Below are positions 52,436 through 62,833 of a stretch of DNA of 64,000 nucleotides, piece after piece (the first letter of the stretch is position 1; each line of letters opens with the position of its first letter). The translations under genes and the position numbers were made by a program. Source of the stretch: Strix aluco (taxonomy: Eukaryota; Chordata; Aves; Strigiformes; Strigidae); assembly GCF_031877795.1 (NCBI RefSeq), contig NC_133931.1, positions 128,440,621 through 128,504,620 of the forward strand, in the 5' to 3' direction. The notes below the pieces were generated by a model. That model did not search any database and had not been told where the DNA came from. It was given only the letters and a program-made list of their open reading frames with translations.

Positions 52436-54986
52436 TATTTCTGACCAGATGGCTGTTAGATGGAAGCTTACAGTTTTACTCTGGAGTCTGCAGCATGCTA
52501 GAGCCTGCTGTTCTTGCTCTGCCTGAGCTCCCTGCCTCTGTTCCAGCCCTGCCTCATTTCCTGCTCCAGTTCTTCTTTGAGTCCCTGCTCTGCTTCTAGA
52601 GTAGACCAGTGTCCCAGGCAGCAGCAAAAAGTCTGAACGAAGATCTCAGCTCTTGGATTATTTCTGACAATTAACTTCAGCTATCTGCTGTTGTTTGTAA
52701 TGTGTAGTCACACAGTATAACTAGCACTTCTGCATGACAGGAACATTTTAATTTTGACCATGGATAGTATTTTTGAACAGTCAGAATCTTAAGCTAGAAA
52801 TCCAGTATGTAGTTTTGGACAAAAGATTTTTTTCTTTGTAAGTAATAAAACTGTCCAGATTTAAAAATACTCTTGCTCTAATAACTTATAATTGGTATAA
52901 AATATCAATATTAGCACCTAAATTGTTGAAAAAATAATTCCAAATCTGGCAAAATATCCAACTTAAAAGCTCTAATTAGCACAACTATTTCCATATTGAA
53001 GACACACATGTAATTGTGTTGTCAGTCTTTGCATGTGAGTAACAATTCCCTTACAAGTCAACCATTAAAAAAGTATTAATGTAGTAGTTCCACATAAAAA
53101 TTTTGCCCAAAATCTGATGGCAGACAACTTGGAAGCATTATTGCTTTATTTAAATTAATTATGGTATTATTGAATTGTTAATAATGATTAAATTATTAAC
53201 ATAATTAAAATATTTAAAATATTAGCAGGTTCTGTTCCACATTTATTTATATCTTATCAAATTAATAACAACTGTCTGATCAACTTAGGGTATTTTTAAG
53301 TAACTCAGTACCCTAAACATAGTGTTTTAAGAATCTCTCACATCTGCTCACTTCTCAAAGATGTCTCAGTAGCCAAGAAATGACTTATAAGTTCTGACAA
53401 AGCTAATTCATTGCCTTCCTTCAAATCCTTCTTTAAAATTATGAAGCAGTTGTTATTACAATGGCATCCAGCAGTTGGAACTGCTATCATCACACCAGAG
53501 AGTTATCACCGCAGCCTGACATCCTAACCATCATCATCTCATTATGTTCCTAAAACTGTGTTGTTCAGCTCTCCTTCTTCCCTATGTGCTTGCATCACCC
53601 CTCTCCTGTTGTTTCAAATGTGAAACCTACCTTCCAGCCCACAGAGAAAGCATCAGTATTTGTGGTTTGTGTTTGCATAGCATCCAACACTACGGACTAT
53701 AGTCTGTAGGCATTATGGTAATAGGCAAAAAAATGATGACAAAAATGCAAGGTATAGTGTGAAAAAAATTCCTTACAAATTGTAAGGATTTTAAAATATG
53801 GTATCAGAAGCAGAAAGGTTTTCTGAGAAATTGCTGAGGTAGAAAGCCTGGGAAAGGACATGGTTGTGGGAAGGATCCTGAAACATTTTGACAATTTTGT
53901 GGTCTCACCACATGCCTTCATAAGTCCTCAGTGGAAAATATAATGACATTAGAATGCCATTCTTAAACCACAAAATCTATCAAAGAACCATAGCTACGGG
54001 CAATAAACCACACTAAATGTTTTTCACAAGGTATGTTCCAAAGCATCTTAATTTCAAATTACTCTTGTAGAACTATTGTAAAAAATTATCTTTTTTAGCA
54101 ATTAGAGGTAATGAATACCAATATACACCACAGCAGAAAATATACCACCGCTATTCGCTATTACATAATCAGACTTAAGCAAATGGTTTCCTGCAGAAAA
54201 AAAAGCAGAGGCAAAAATGTAAAAGAACCCTTGAACTGGGGTGGGACAAATGCCTACCTGCATACCCAATATTCTATCTTTGCTCAGTAACCCTTCCCCT
54301 GTGAGTTCATTCCTCCCACTGTATCCTTTACAATTTACAGTCTTGAAGTGCTGCAGCTTTTTTGTTAATATGTATATAAGTTACCGTTATTTTTATTATC
54401 AGTGGTTTGATTATTGTAAGTATTTTATTCAGTCAGCTCTACACTCCAGTGATGTGTGTGCAGTAAACTCATGAAATCATCACAACACCACAATCAGAGA
54501 AGTATCATAACTGCTTCAAGGGATAACAGTACAGTTTTAGATGTTATAAAAGTGACAAACACAATGAGAAAGGCAAGCATTACTTTAAGAGTATTTGATC
54601 ACACACAAAGAATATCACTATGCCTGATTCAATGAAATTTTGTTCTTAAATATCAAGCAAATACTTCTGTGTTGCTTCCAAGAAAAAACATTCATTATCA
54701 GAAAGGAATTCTATGAAAGGTGTTAGTTCAACAAACAAGGAGTGGAAGTGCTCTCTCTACTTGTCTATAAATTATATACTTGAAATCCAGAATGTAATTT
54801 CTTTTACAAGGAATGAGAAAATAAAATACTGCTGTTCTTGTCTACTTTGAGTTGTTTTTCAACTCATTTAATTGAACTTTAACTGAAGCAGTCATGTGGT
54901 CTTTACTTGTACTTTCAACAGTGTCTAAAAGTATCACTGTTAAAAAATTATTTGGGTGTCATGTGGCTCTATTGATTTCTCATAAT
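52436..54986. other. AT-rich non-coding DNA, no gene recognised
   Basis: No supported gene. The stretch 53,140-53,270 is extremely AT-rich, with closely spaced TTAAT/ATTAA words (TTTAAATTAATTATGG, AATAATGATTAAATTATTAAC). This could be low-complexity sequence or a cluster of homeodomain-type sites. Confidence 0.55.
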
Positions 54987-55367
54987 TCAAGTGAAGTAGT
55001 ACATAATTTTGTTTCTTACAGGTGTTGGACTGGATTGAACAGCCTTCTCAAACAATCTTGAACCTCTGGGATTTTTCACTGTATTTCTTTTCCTCAGCTT
55101 CCTGTAACTTGGCACTGATGACTTAAACCCTCCAGAGGAATTCAAGTATTTCAAGTAGTTTGAGAGGCACTTCTTTGGATCAGAATTTGTGTGATAAATC
55201 CAGGCCAAGTAAGAAATTTGTTTGACTTTAACAATGTTACTCACTAAGAACAGCTGGTCCTTTACTTCACATTCATTCAGCAGGGGATACAGCAGTTGTC
55301 TGCTTATCTGATCTCTTTCTATTGTATTCCCTTGGATAAAAGAGCTTATTAAATGACAGTAAACCAA
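54987..55367 (-). other. Unidentified protein-like open frame (possible exon or retrocopy)
   Basis: This 126-codon frame is long for DNA this AT-rich, and its composition looks protein-like, with mixed charged and hydrophobic stretches such as QLLYPLLNECEVKDQLFLVSN, ISYLAWIYHTNSDPKKC and the basic YRKLRKRN. I recognise no family, signal peptide or membrane segment. On the minus strand, a GTAAGA donor-like motif occurs at 55,019, inside the frame about 30 bases before its stop. A weak AG acceptor-like site (TTTTATCCAAG) lies at about 55,330. It could therefore be an internal exon of an unknown minus-strand gene, a decayed retrocopy, or a chance frame. No neighbouring exon was found. Confidence 0.3.
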
Positions 55368-55796
55368 ATATGTTGTCTGATGTCCCCATTCTCAGATGGC
55401 CTTAGACCACAAGGAACAAGTATTCCCTGCCAGGTGCATCTGCAAATCCCACTCACAATATGAACAGAGGGCACTATCACTTCCATTCCCAACTCAGCTC
55501 CATCCTATTTTGGAGCCAACAATGTAGTTTCTTATGCTGCAATTTTCAAAATCAGGTTAGATTTGATTGCATTTCAAAAATAATTTTCAAATTATTTCAT
55601 AATTTTCCAAGTTCATATACAGTTCTTTGTAGTGTGTATTTCTAAATATTCCTTTTTATAGATTGCTGGGTTTTGGAATTTTGAGCAAGAGCCTTCTTGT
55701 TGGCAACTCACACATCTTCGTGGCCAAAAATGTTAAAAGTTAAATTTTGTGTCCACTGTCCCGCCCAAAACAAGACCCCTGCCAATAACATATCAG

Positions 55797-56416
55797 GTCC
55801 TAGGCTGCATTAGGAAGAACATTGCTGGGGCAGGTGTTCTCCTTTCCTCAGCCCCTTTGAGACCCATCTGCAGTGCTGTTCAGTTCTGGGCTCCCCAGTA
55901 CAAGCAAGACGCGGACATACTGAAGTTACTTCAGTGCAAGTCACCACGAAGATGATGAAGGGACCAGAGCATTTCTCCTACAAGAAGAGGCTGAGAGAGC
56001 TGGGTCTGTTCAGCCTGGAGATTAGAAGGCTCAGGGAGGCTCTTAACAATACATATAAATACCTGAGGGAGGAGGGGAGTAAAGAAGACAGAGCCAGACT
56101 CTTCTCAGTGGAGCCCAAAGACAGGGCAAGAAGCAATGGGCACAAACTGAAATACAGGAAATTCCATTTAAACATAAGAAATTCCATTTAAACATAAGAA
56201 AAATATAAACGAGTATGTTTACTGTGACAGTGATCAAATACTGAAGTTGCCCAGAGAGGCTGTAGAGTCTCAGTCCTTGGAGATACTCAAAACCCAACAG
56301 GACAATGCCCTGAGCAACCTGCTCTGTGAACACTGCTTTTGGCCAGGGGAGTGAAGGGAGTGGACTAGGTGATCTCCAGAGTTCCCCTCCAACCTCAACA
56401 GTTCATTGATTCTCTG
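55797..56416 (+). mobile_element. CR1 LINE 3' fragment, plus strand
   Basis: The C-terminal end of ORF2 plus the 3' UTR of a CR1 element different in subfamily from the 35-38 kb copy. Landmarks are TGCATTAGGAAGAACATTGC, CAGTTCTGGGCTCCCCAGTAC, ACGAAGATGATGAAGGGACC, GAGAGAGCTGGGTCTGTTCAG, GCAATGGGCACAAACTGAAA, TTGCCCAGAGAGGCTGTAGA, and the 3' end CCCCTCCAACCTCAACAGTTCATTGATTCTCTGA (positions 56,383-56,416). The frame is broken by indels; parts are still readable at 55,749-55,955 and 55,934-56,191. An exact 20-bp tandem duplication at 56,161-56,200 arose inside the element. Confidence 0.9.
56161..56200. repeat. Exact 20-bp tandem duplication inside a CR1 fragment
   Basis: The 20-base unit ATTCCATTTAAACATAAGAA occurs twice with no gap and no mismatch. 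It lies where CR1 copies normally have a single unit (the 'FRLNIRK' coding region), so it is a local duplication after insertion. Confidence 0.95.
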
Positions 56417-56449
56417 AAGTCAGCCATCACTCTATAACAAAATCTTGAA

Positions 56450-56770
56450 AATTTCCATGATTCCACAATCCCTCTGGATTTTCACTATCCTCACAGTGAA
56501 GAATTTTTGCCTAATATCCAATACGAACCTTTGAGCTGCAATTTCTGATCCCTGACAGTTCTTACATTCCCTGGCACTACCAATAAGAGTTGGGCTTCCT
56601 CACCTTTGCACCTCCCCTTCAATGTTTGAGGGTTGCTAATGCATCACCCCTTAGTCTGGTCTTCACCAGACTAAACAAGCCCAGTTCCTCCACATCTTTC
56701 CTCAGGAATCATGTGCTGTAAGCCCTCCCCAACCCCTGCTGAACCCCCTCCAGTGCCATCCTGGAAACCC
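56450..56770 (-). mobile_element. CR1 LINE fragment, minus strand
   Basis: Plus-strand landmarks in antisense CR1 order are TTTTTGCCTAATATCCAATACG, TTTGAGCTGCAATTTCTGATCC, CCTCACCTTTGCACCTCCCC, TCACCAGACTAAACAAGCCCAG and CCCCTGCTGAACCCCCTCCAG. It is the 3'-proximal coding part of a diverged copy. It lies directly after the plus-strand fragment ending near 56,416, so the two are tail to tail. The limits are uncertain by some tens of bases, and it may run on to about 56,880. Confidence 0.75.
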
Positions 56771-59049
56771 AGCCACTGTTTCAACCCGGCTGAACAAGCC
56801 CATCTGCACTTGTTTAAATTACAGGGAATGGCTTCCACCCTTCCACACCACTTCCTCCTATGCAGCATCATTTCTGAGTCACCCAAGGGCATGCTAGAGT
56901 CATCTTGCTGACAGTAATAGTTACACTTAGCTTACTCAACTAGTTCAGGGAGAGACTAAGTGTTAGTATGATTATATGTAGGCCTCTGTGTTACTGGAAG
57001 ACTGCACCACTTTCCAACCACTTGGCAAGTTGTTCTTGGAGCTCCTAGTCTAAAGAGCAGTTGCAGAAGCAGATGAATTGTCCTGACCACAGACTTCTCC
57101 CTGTACAAACTGTGGTGAAAATGTTCTCAAGATTAAAGCACTGTCAGGCAATCTTGTCAATGATGCAATGATTTTTTTCCTCCAGAAAATGCAATCTACC
57201 ATTCCCTCACATCCTTTGTCAACATCACACCCAGAGTCTGTCCAGAATGAAGAAATAAAACACAGACACGCTAAGACAGTCACCAGAGTGTTTTTCATCT
57301 CTGGAAAATACCCTGTCACGCTTTAGCAACCACAGAAGTATTCCTCTTTCTCACCCAACTCCTGAAATTGTTAAAGAATACTGACACTCTTCTAAATGTT
57401 TGGAGCTAGCCGAATTTGCACAGCTTTAAATTTTTGTCAGTGAGATCATCCCCATTCTGCATGTGCCAAGAGAATTTATCTCATTTTGAATCAACTCCCG
57501 ATTCCTGTGGTGTTTCCTACCTTAAGTCTCACACTTCTTGCACGACACTTTACATAATTATCAGTTCCAAGCTATCAGCATGCAGTGGTATCATCTAGAT
57601 GTAATAGTGAGCAGGAGGACTGCCATGCAGTTTGCTTTCCAGGAAATACTCTAATACAAGTGGTACTTTGAATGACCTGGAAGTCATGCCTTAGGGTAGC
57701 CATGAAAGGGAAAGCTTTCCCTAGCATTTGAATCTACTGCCACTTTGTCAGCACCCGCATAAAATGAGCTTTCCATTTTTATTCACAGGCAGGCAGCTAA
57801 TAGTACTCGGGGTGCAGAGACTAGAGAAGGGATTGCTTGTCCAGAGATACTGAGGAGCATCTGTGCAGAGCAGCATACTGGGTACTTACTTAATAGCCAG
57901 GTTCACTTTGGCTGGCCTTTTGTGTCATCTTCTGAGAATGCTTATGCAGGAGCTTAGCACTTGTGTGTTTTATGAAAAGGCTAAGGATATCTTAAGGACA
58001 TTCTATCCTTGAGATAGGGTATGCAGATGGTGAAATCTCTCAGCATCCTGAGCTACCTTTTGGACTATTGATGTAGTCCCCGTAACACTAATTTACACCA
58101 GGACTTCTGAGAAGTGCTTTACCATAGAGTTCACTCTGAATGAGACAATGGTTTTAGCCCTTTGGACTCCGATTTACCCAGTGTGTAAGAGCGGCCCAGC
58201 ACACCTTGCTGCAGTCAGCCTCCTCCCTCCCCTGCGCTCCCACCACCAGGCGTCACCCTGCTGGTGCTATGGGCTGGGAACTGGGGGAGGGGGGGGGGGG
58301 GAACATAGACAAAAAAAACCCCAAACTGACGATGCAAAAAAGGAGCAGGGAAAATCAAATGGCACTTTCACAAAGTGAGAGCATACAAAAGTTAGCATTC
58401 CTTGCAAAAGAGTAACTAATGGAAAGCACGTGGAAAATAGCCTTCATGCAAAGCACAAATACGCTAATGAAGGCAACTATGTAGAAAAACAGAAAGTTAA
58501 GGTTTTAACACAGGAGAGAGAATTATTCATCTTTTATTCCTTCTAAGACAATCTCCTCTTTTCTGCCAGACGTAGCATTCAGCTGGAGTCTCTGTCCACT
58601 TAATATCTACTGAGGAGAAAAAAATGTATTCCCAGGATATAAAGAGATGGAACTTGGCATCATTTCTGTGAAGATATCCTGAGGAAGATGCAACGAGCTC
58701 TGGGTGAAGAAATTAAAACATTTCTGAGACCAACTGGCCACATTTTCTGCAATGTCAGTAAGCCACTAAATGTTGAAATATCCACTGAAACAGAGGTCTC
58801 ACAAGAGAATGATAGTTCACAGGATTGTGTGACTAAACTTTCAGGAGACAACTGCCTTTTCAGAATCACCAGCACAGAAAGAAGGTAGAACACTGTATTT
58901 GGAAACAAATAATTTTGAAAGTGAGGAGTGCTCGCATTAGAAGTAGGATTTAATACAGCGTTTTGCCAGGCTGGGAGAGTGACAGGTTTGGAAGAAGTGG
59001 TAGGGAAGGGAGGAAGGACTGAAAGGCGATTAAGTTTCCCGGGTAGGGA
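56771..59049. other. Non-coding upstream flank of the CpG island
   Basis: No supported gene. A G-rich tract at 58,271-58,301 holds G3, G3, G5 and G13 runs. The overlapping frames at 58,148-58,415 cross that tract and show no domain. The minus-strand frame at 58,660-59,118 (152 codons) runs out of the CpG island and is probably a GC-driven artefact at its start. Composition shifts sharply toward GC after about 59,030. Confidence 0.6.
58271..58301 (+). repeat. Poly-G tract with G-quadruplex potential
   Basis: GGG-CT-GGG-AACT-GGGGG-A, then 13 consecutive G. Four or more G-runs of at least three with short loops meet the usual G-quadruplex pattern. It lies about 0.8 kb upstream of the CpG island. 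Confidence 0.85.
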
Positions 59050-59219
59050 CCTGCGGAGCTGTTTTGCGGGCAGCTGGTGAGACAGGGGCAGCCCCCGGCC
59101 CCCGACGTGCTGCAGCACCCTCCGGCGAAGCCACGGGTGCGCCCCGGCAGAGGGAGCGGAGCTGCTGGCGGGAGGCGGATTCCCAGAGGCGAGGGGCAGC
59201 CGGGCAGGCAGCGCACCTC

Positions 59220-59306
59220 GGCACCTCTCCTTCTCCTTCTTCGTCCTTCTTATTCTTCATCCTCTTCCTCCTTCCTCTTCTTCTTCGTCGTCCTCCTCCT
59301 CCCTCC
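59220..59306 (+). repeat. Pyrimidine-rich CTT/CTC tract in CpG island
   Basis: An imperfect CTTCTT/CCTCCT stretch, almost entirely C and T with a few CG, TCGTC and CAT interruptions, lies upstream of the likely transcript. Frames through it give serine- or glutamate-rich products that are artefacts. Confidence 0.8.
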
Positions 59307-59424
59307 TGCGGGGCGGGGAGGGCGCAGGTGAATGCGCCCTTTCTCCAGCCGAGGCCTCAGCATACCCACGGCCCCGGGCTGGGCCGGAGGGGAGACCCCG
59401 AGGCCACGCCGCTCCGCCGCCACC

Positions 59425-59450
59425 GCAGCAGCAGCAGCAGCAGCAGCAGC
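59425..59450 (+). repeat. (GCA)8 trinucleotide run
   Basis: Eight uninterrupted GCA units (equivalently CAG) followed by GC, flanked by CCGCCACC and TCGGGAC. It lies inside the CpG island about 360 bp before the splice donor, so it could sit in the promoter or the 5' untranslated exon, depending on the transcription start. Runs of this sort are often length-polymorphic. Confidence 0.95.
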
Positions 59451-59499
59451 TCGGGACGGCAGCCGGGACACCGGCTCGCACCCCGCCGGCGCGGAGCGG

Positions 59500-59811
59500 A
59501 GCAGAGCGGAGCGGGATGGGCGCAGAAGGCGGAGCCGGGAGGGGAGGTGGAGGCTGCGGCCAGGCCCCCCTCCCGCGCCGTTCCGCTCCTCAGAGTCCGG
59601 CAGGCGCTCCGCAGCGGACCCCAGTCCGCCTTCCCCGACAGACCCGCGCCGCGGCCGGGCACCGCCGCCCGCACCGCCGCCCGCACCGCCGCCGGCGGGG
59701 GCTGCCCCCTGCTGAGGGAGCCGAGCCGAGCCCAGCCGAGCCGAGCCCAGCCGAGCCGAGCCGAGGCCCGCGGCGGGAGGACGAGGCCGCACTGACGACG
59801 GGACGAGGCGG
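59500..59811 (+). other. Putative non-coding first exon (3' end at splice donor)
   Basis: The right edge is set by GAGGCGG|GTGAGC at 59,811/59,812, a good match to the vertebrate donor consensus inside the CpG island. The left edge (transcription start) cannot be read from sequence; 59,500 is a placeholder. An ATG at 59,516 has favourable context (purine at -3, G at +4) and stays open across the donor. The predicted product is low-complexity Arg/Gly/Pro, so I favour a 5' untranslated exon. It includes the pentamer array at 59,721-59,765. The next exon may be the one at 63,199. Confidence 0.5.
59721..59765 (+). repeat. Nine-unit CCGAG/CCCAG pentamer array
   Basis: Nine consecutive 5-base units: CCGAG twice, CCCAG, CCGAG twice, CCCAG, CCGAG three times. 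The three-unit period (two CCGAG plus one CCCAG) suggests a 15-base higher-order unit. It is probably transcribed as part of the first exon, ending about 46 bases before the donor. Confidence 0.95.
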
Positions 59812-59944
59812 GTGAGCCCCGGCGCGCGGGGGGCGGCGGCCGTTGCCGGAGCCGCCGGGGAGGTGTCCGCGCGCGCCCGCGTGGCCGGGCTGCGGCCGGG
59901 TTCCGGCGCGGAGCGCCCGGCCCCGCCCGCCCCGAGGCCGCCGC

Positions 59945-59969
59945 CGGGACGGGACGGGACGGGACGGGT
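59945..59969 (+). repeat. (GGGAC)n G-quadruplex-type repeat
   Basis: Five GGG runs, each separated by the two bases AC, form a textbook four-tract-plus-one G-quadruplex pattern on the plus strand. It lies about 135 bases downstream of the proposed donor, so in intron 1 of the proposed plus-strand transcript. Confidence 0.9.
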
Positions 59970-60320
59970 CCCCCCGGGTGCCCCCGCTGAGCCCGGCCTC
60001 CCCCGGGCAGCGGCGCGAACCGGCCGGGCGTCGGGCTGGCAGCTCACCCGGCCCGGCCCGGCCCAGCCCCGGCCGCACGCTGGCCGCGGAGGAGCGCCGA
60101 GCGACGCTCCCCTGCTCCAACCCCCCGCGTGTTTATTGGGTTTTCCACAGAGTTCAGCAGAATTTTGAAGAGCAGGGAAAGTTTAGTCGCTCGTGTCCCG
60201 GGGGCTTGCACCGTCCGGCACCGTGCAGCGGGCACTCTAAAAGCGAGACGGTTACCCCCGACACTTTCACGCTGTCGTTTTCCGATGGTGCCAGAAGGAA
60301 AGAGACTAGTCCCTGTCCCC

Positions 60321-62833
60321 TGCCTCTTCCACCACCTCATCATTATTATCATAGCCTGTTTATTTTACCCATTTTTCTTTTTTCGTGGAGCCAGCCCGGA
60401 AACCCCTTACTCAGGAAAACCTCTCATTGACTTCGGCTGATGTTTTCTCGGGGTAATGTCTGCACAGTCTGGATCCCCGTTGTTATAATGAGCCTGTTTT
60501 CTCGGTACAGAATGCAGTAGCGTACTCACAGCCTTGGAAACTTGGCTTTCCACAGCTGGACATCCTCCATCCTCATTCACAGCTGCCTCCCAGAGCAGAT
60601 GGGGTGTGCACTGAGGATGGACATTACTACAACTGTTTCCTTTCATAACAGTTGTGACTTAGATAGGGCTATAACTGATTAGTTTCTGGCTCTCACAGGA
60701 CTCCCAAATTTTTTTCTTCAGACGCATTCCAAAAGACACATGCTGTAGATGACTCAGGCAATTCACAAGGAATTCATAGTGGAATGATAAGGGTCTTGGA
60801 TTTATGCTTTTCCAAGACTAATACTGTGCTTTGTTATTGGGTGCACCCAAAAAATAATTTTGTGTTAACGCTGGTATCAGAAGCCACATGGACTAGTACA
60901 GTTCGGCACCAATGTTGCCTTGCATGCAGTCGCATGGCTGTAACCCATATTTCCATGGATGAGCACATGCATTCATTCACACACACTTTCTTTTTTCTTC
61001 CCATGTTGTCTTCTGCTGCATAAACCATTAACACTGTATTTAACATTGTATTAAACATTGTTTCCTAAAAAAAACAATAAATCAGGTTTTAGGATCAGCA
61101 GCTGGCATTCTAGCTCATAGATTTTTTTTTTCACATCATGATATCATTTATTAGATCCTCATCAATACAAACCTTTAGTCAGAAGCTGTTACAAGACTCT
61201 TCATTCCTAAATTTTCTAAAAGAAGAGTGATACCAGCATGAGAATTCGGTGAGTCAAGCTCTTCCACACAGAGCTTCCCAATCTAAAATATGCTTTTGGA
61301 TCCCCAAGATAGTGTAGTAGTCAGAAGAGGAGAGTTATGAAGTGGCTGGGATCACTGTGTAAGCTCACGTACACTGGTGATGTAACAGTTGAAAGCTCAG
61401 TGGGGGTCACTGAAGAAAAAAAGCAGCAAAGATCTGAGCCCCAAGCTGCTTTAACAATTTTAAGAAGTCAGTCTCATTACCTGAAAGAATAAAAAGTTGG
61501 TCTATAAGTTTATGTCCTTTTTTTTCACATCAAACTTTAAAAATCAGAGGGTAGGCCTCAAAAACAGTGTGACTGCCCTTCATATTCTGAGTTCTTTTAA
61601 AGATAGATCTGGAGTTCACTGTTAGAATTTTTTTCCAGGTAAGTGCATTATACTGAGTTATGTTTGTAAACTCTTCTTTGCCATTGTAACAGCTAGAAAT
61701 ACAGTATATTAAAACACATAGAAGTAGAAATTCTTAACTAATCATGGGACTGCAGGAGCTGAGGTTTTATGAAGATACCCAATACCACAAAACTTGTGAT
61801 AAAATCACTGGGACTAGCCCTAGGAATAGGGGGGGGGGGAAACAGAAATGTGCCTTCATCAGCCCACACTTTCTTGTGTACAGCATATACAAACCATCCA
61901 TTAACTGGTGTAGGAAAGGGTTAACAGCCTGACCTTCAGACAGAAGCTCTTGTTGACCCTACTCTGCAACACTTGGCTGAAAGGTTATGCCCAAAGGGAA
62001 AGCTTGCTAGCAGGAGGGAAAAATCCAAAGAGAAATACTTAGGAAAAGAATACTTTGGCTTCAGGAGTCCGGTGGCCTGGCAGAAGGCAAACCCTCATAG
62101 CAGACAGAGCAAGACTGTAGGACTCATCCACTGAAGGAACCAGACACAGTAAAAAAAGGACAACTGTCAAAGTCTGATTTGTCCATACAATTTCCCAAAA
62201 GGTTTATGGGTATAAAAGAATCAGTAGGTATCAAAACAGTTTCATATCTAGTAACTCAGCTGTTGGAGGAGCTACCTAGTCACTGTCTTAAAGGTAGCCA
62301 CAGAAAGTCCCACCGTGGTATGGCACCCTGAGCTTCCAGTGGTGTGGTGTTAGTGCCTCTCCTTCTGCAGAGTGCGACTCTGAGATGCACACATGGGAAA
62401 TCCTTGCAGTTATTTTACAGCCTTAACGATACTGTCTTTCCTGCTATCCTAGGATTTTCAGAAACATCTCTTCCAGTTTATCCATTCTCTTCCTTCGTGG
62501 GTTGGTTGTTTTTTTTTTTCTGGTTTCTGATTTCTTCTGCTGGTACCTGTGGGTGATGAGTATTGCCAGTGTACCTTGAAACAGCATGAGTGAAGCTCCA
62601 GCTGGAGTTTCCTGGCAATCTTGAAGGGAGACTATACCTCTAAAGCCACAGAGTGGCTGCCAGGTAGACCAATACTAAAACCTGAAAAATATTAGGAAAC
62701 ACACATTTGCGTGAGTTTCTTGCCTCAGCAAGTCTCATGAACTTGCCAAAATCCATCTTCATAACATTTTACATGTTATTTCTGTAAGCTGTTTCAAACT
62801 TTATTGTTGCAATTTAAAAACTTTCAGCCTGAA
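60321..62833 (+). other. Probable first intron, no exon recognised
   Basis: If exon 1 ends at 59,811 and the next exon is at 63,199, this is intronic. An imperfect inverted pair near 60,565-60,630 (TCCATCCTCATTCAC and TGCACTGAGGATGGA) could form a hairpin. A G11 run is at 61,829-61,839. The frames present (60,784-61,023, 61,744-61,932, 62,344-62,556) show no domain or exon support. Confidence 0.45.

Larger units (their letters stand above)
59050..60320. promoter_or_regulatory. CpG-island promoter
   Basis: About 1.3 kb of very GC- and CpG-rich DNA stands out in an AT-rich window. It contains GC-box-like sites (GCGGGGCGGGGAGGGCG at about 59,307-59,324; CCCCGCCCGCCCC near 59,922) and no TATA box I can see. 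This is the usual form of a vertebrate housekeeping or developmental gene promoter. The splice donor at 59,812 points to transcription to the right. A second GTGAGC donor-like site is readable on the minus strand at 60,047, so divergent transcription is possible. Overlapping long frames on both strands here are expected in GC-rich DNA and are not evidence of proteins. Confidence 0.85.

Noticed and set aside
52180..52599. 139-codon plus-strand frame
   Set aside because: It is mostly antisense to a CR1 ORF2 fragment and has no domain of its own.
59064..60430. Several long overlapping open frames on both strands (up to 265 codons)
   Set aside because: They lie in the CpG island, where stop codons are rare by composition. 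The products are low-complexity Arg/Pro/Gly/Ala, overlap on both strands, and cross the splice donor.
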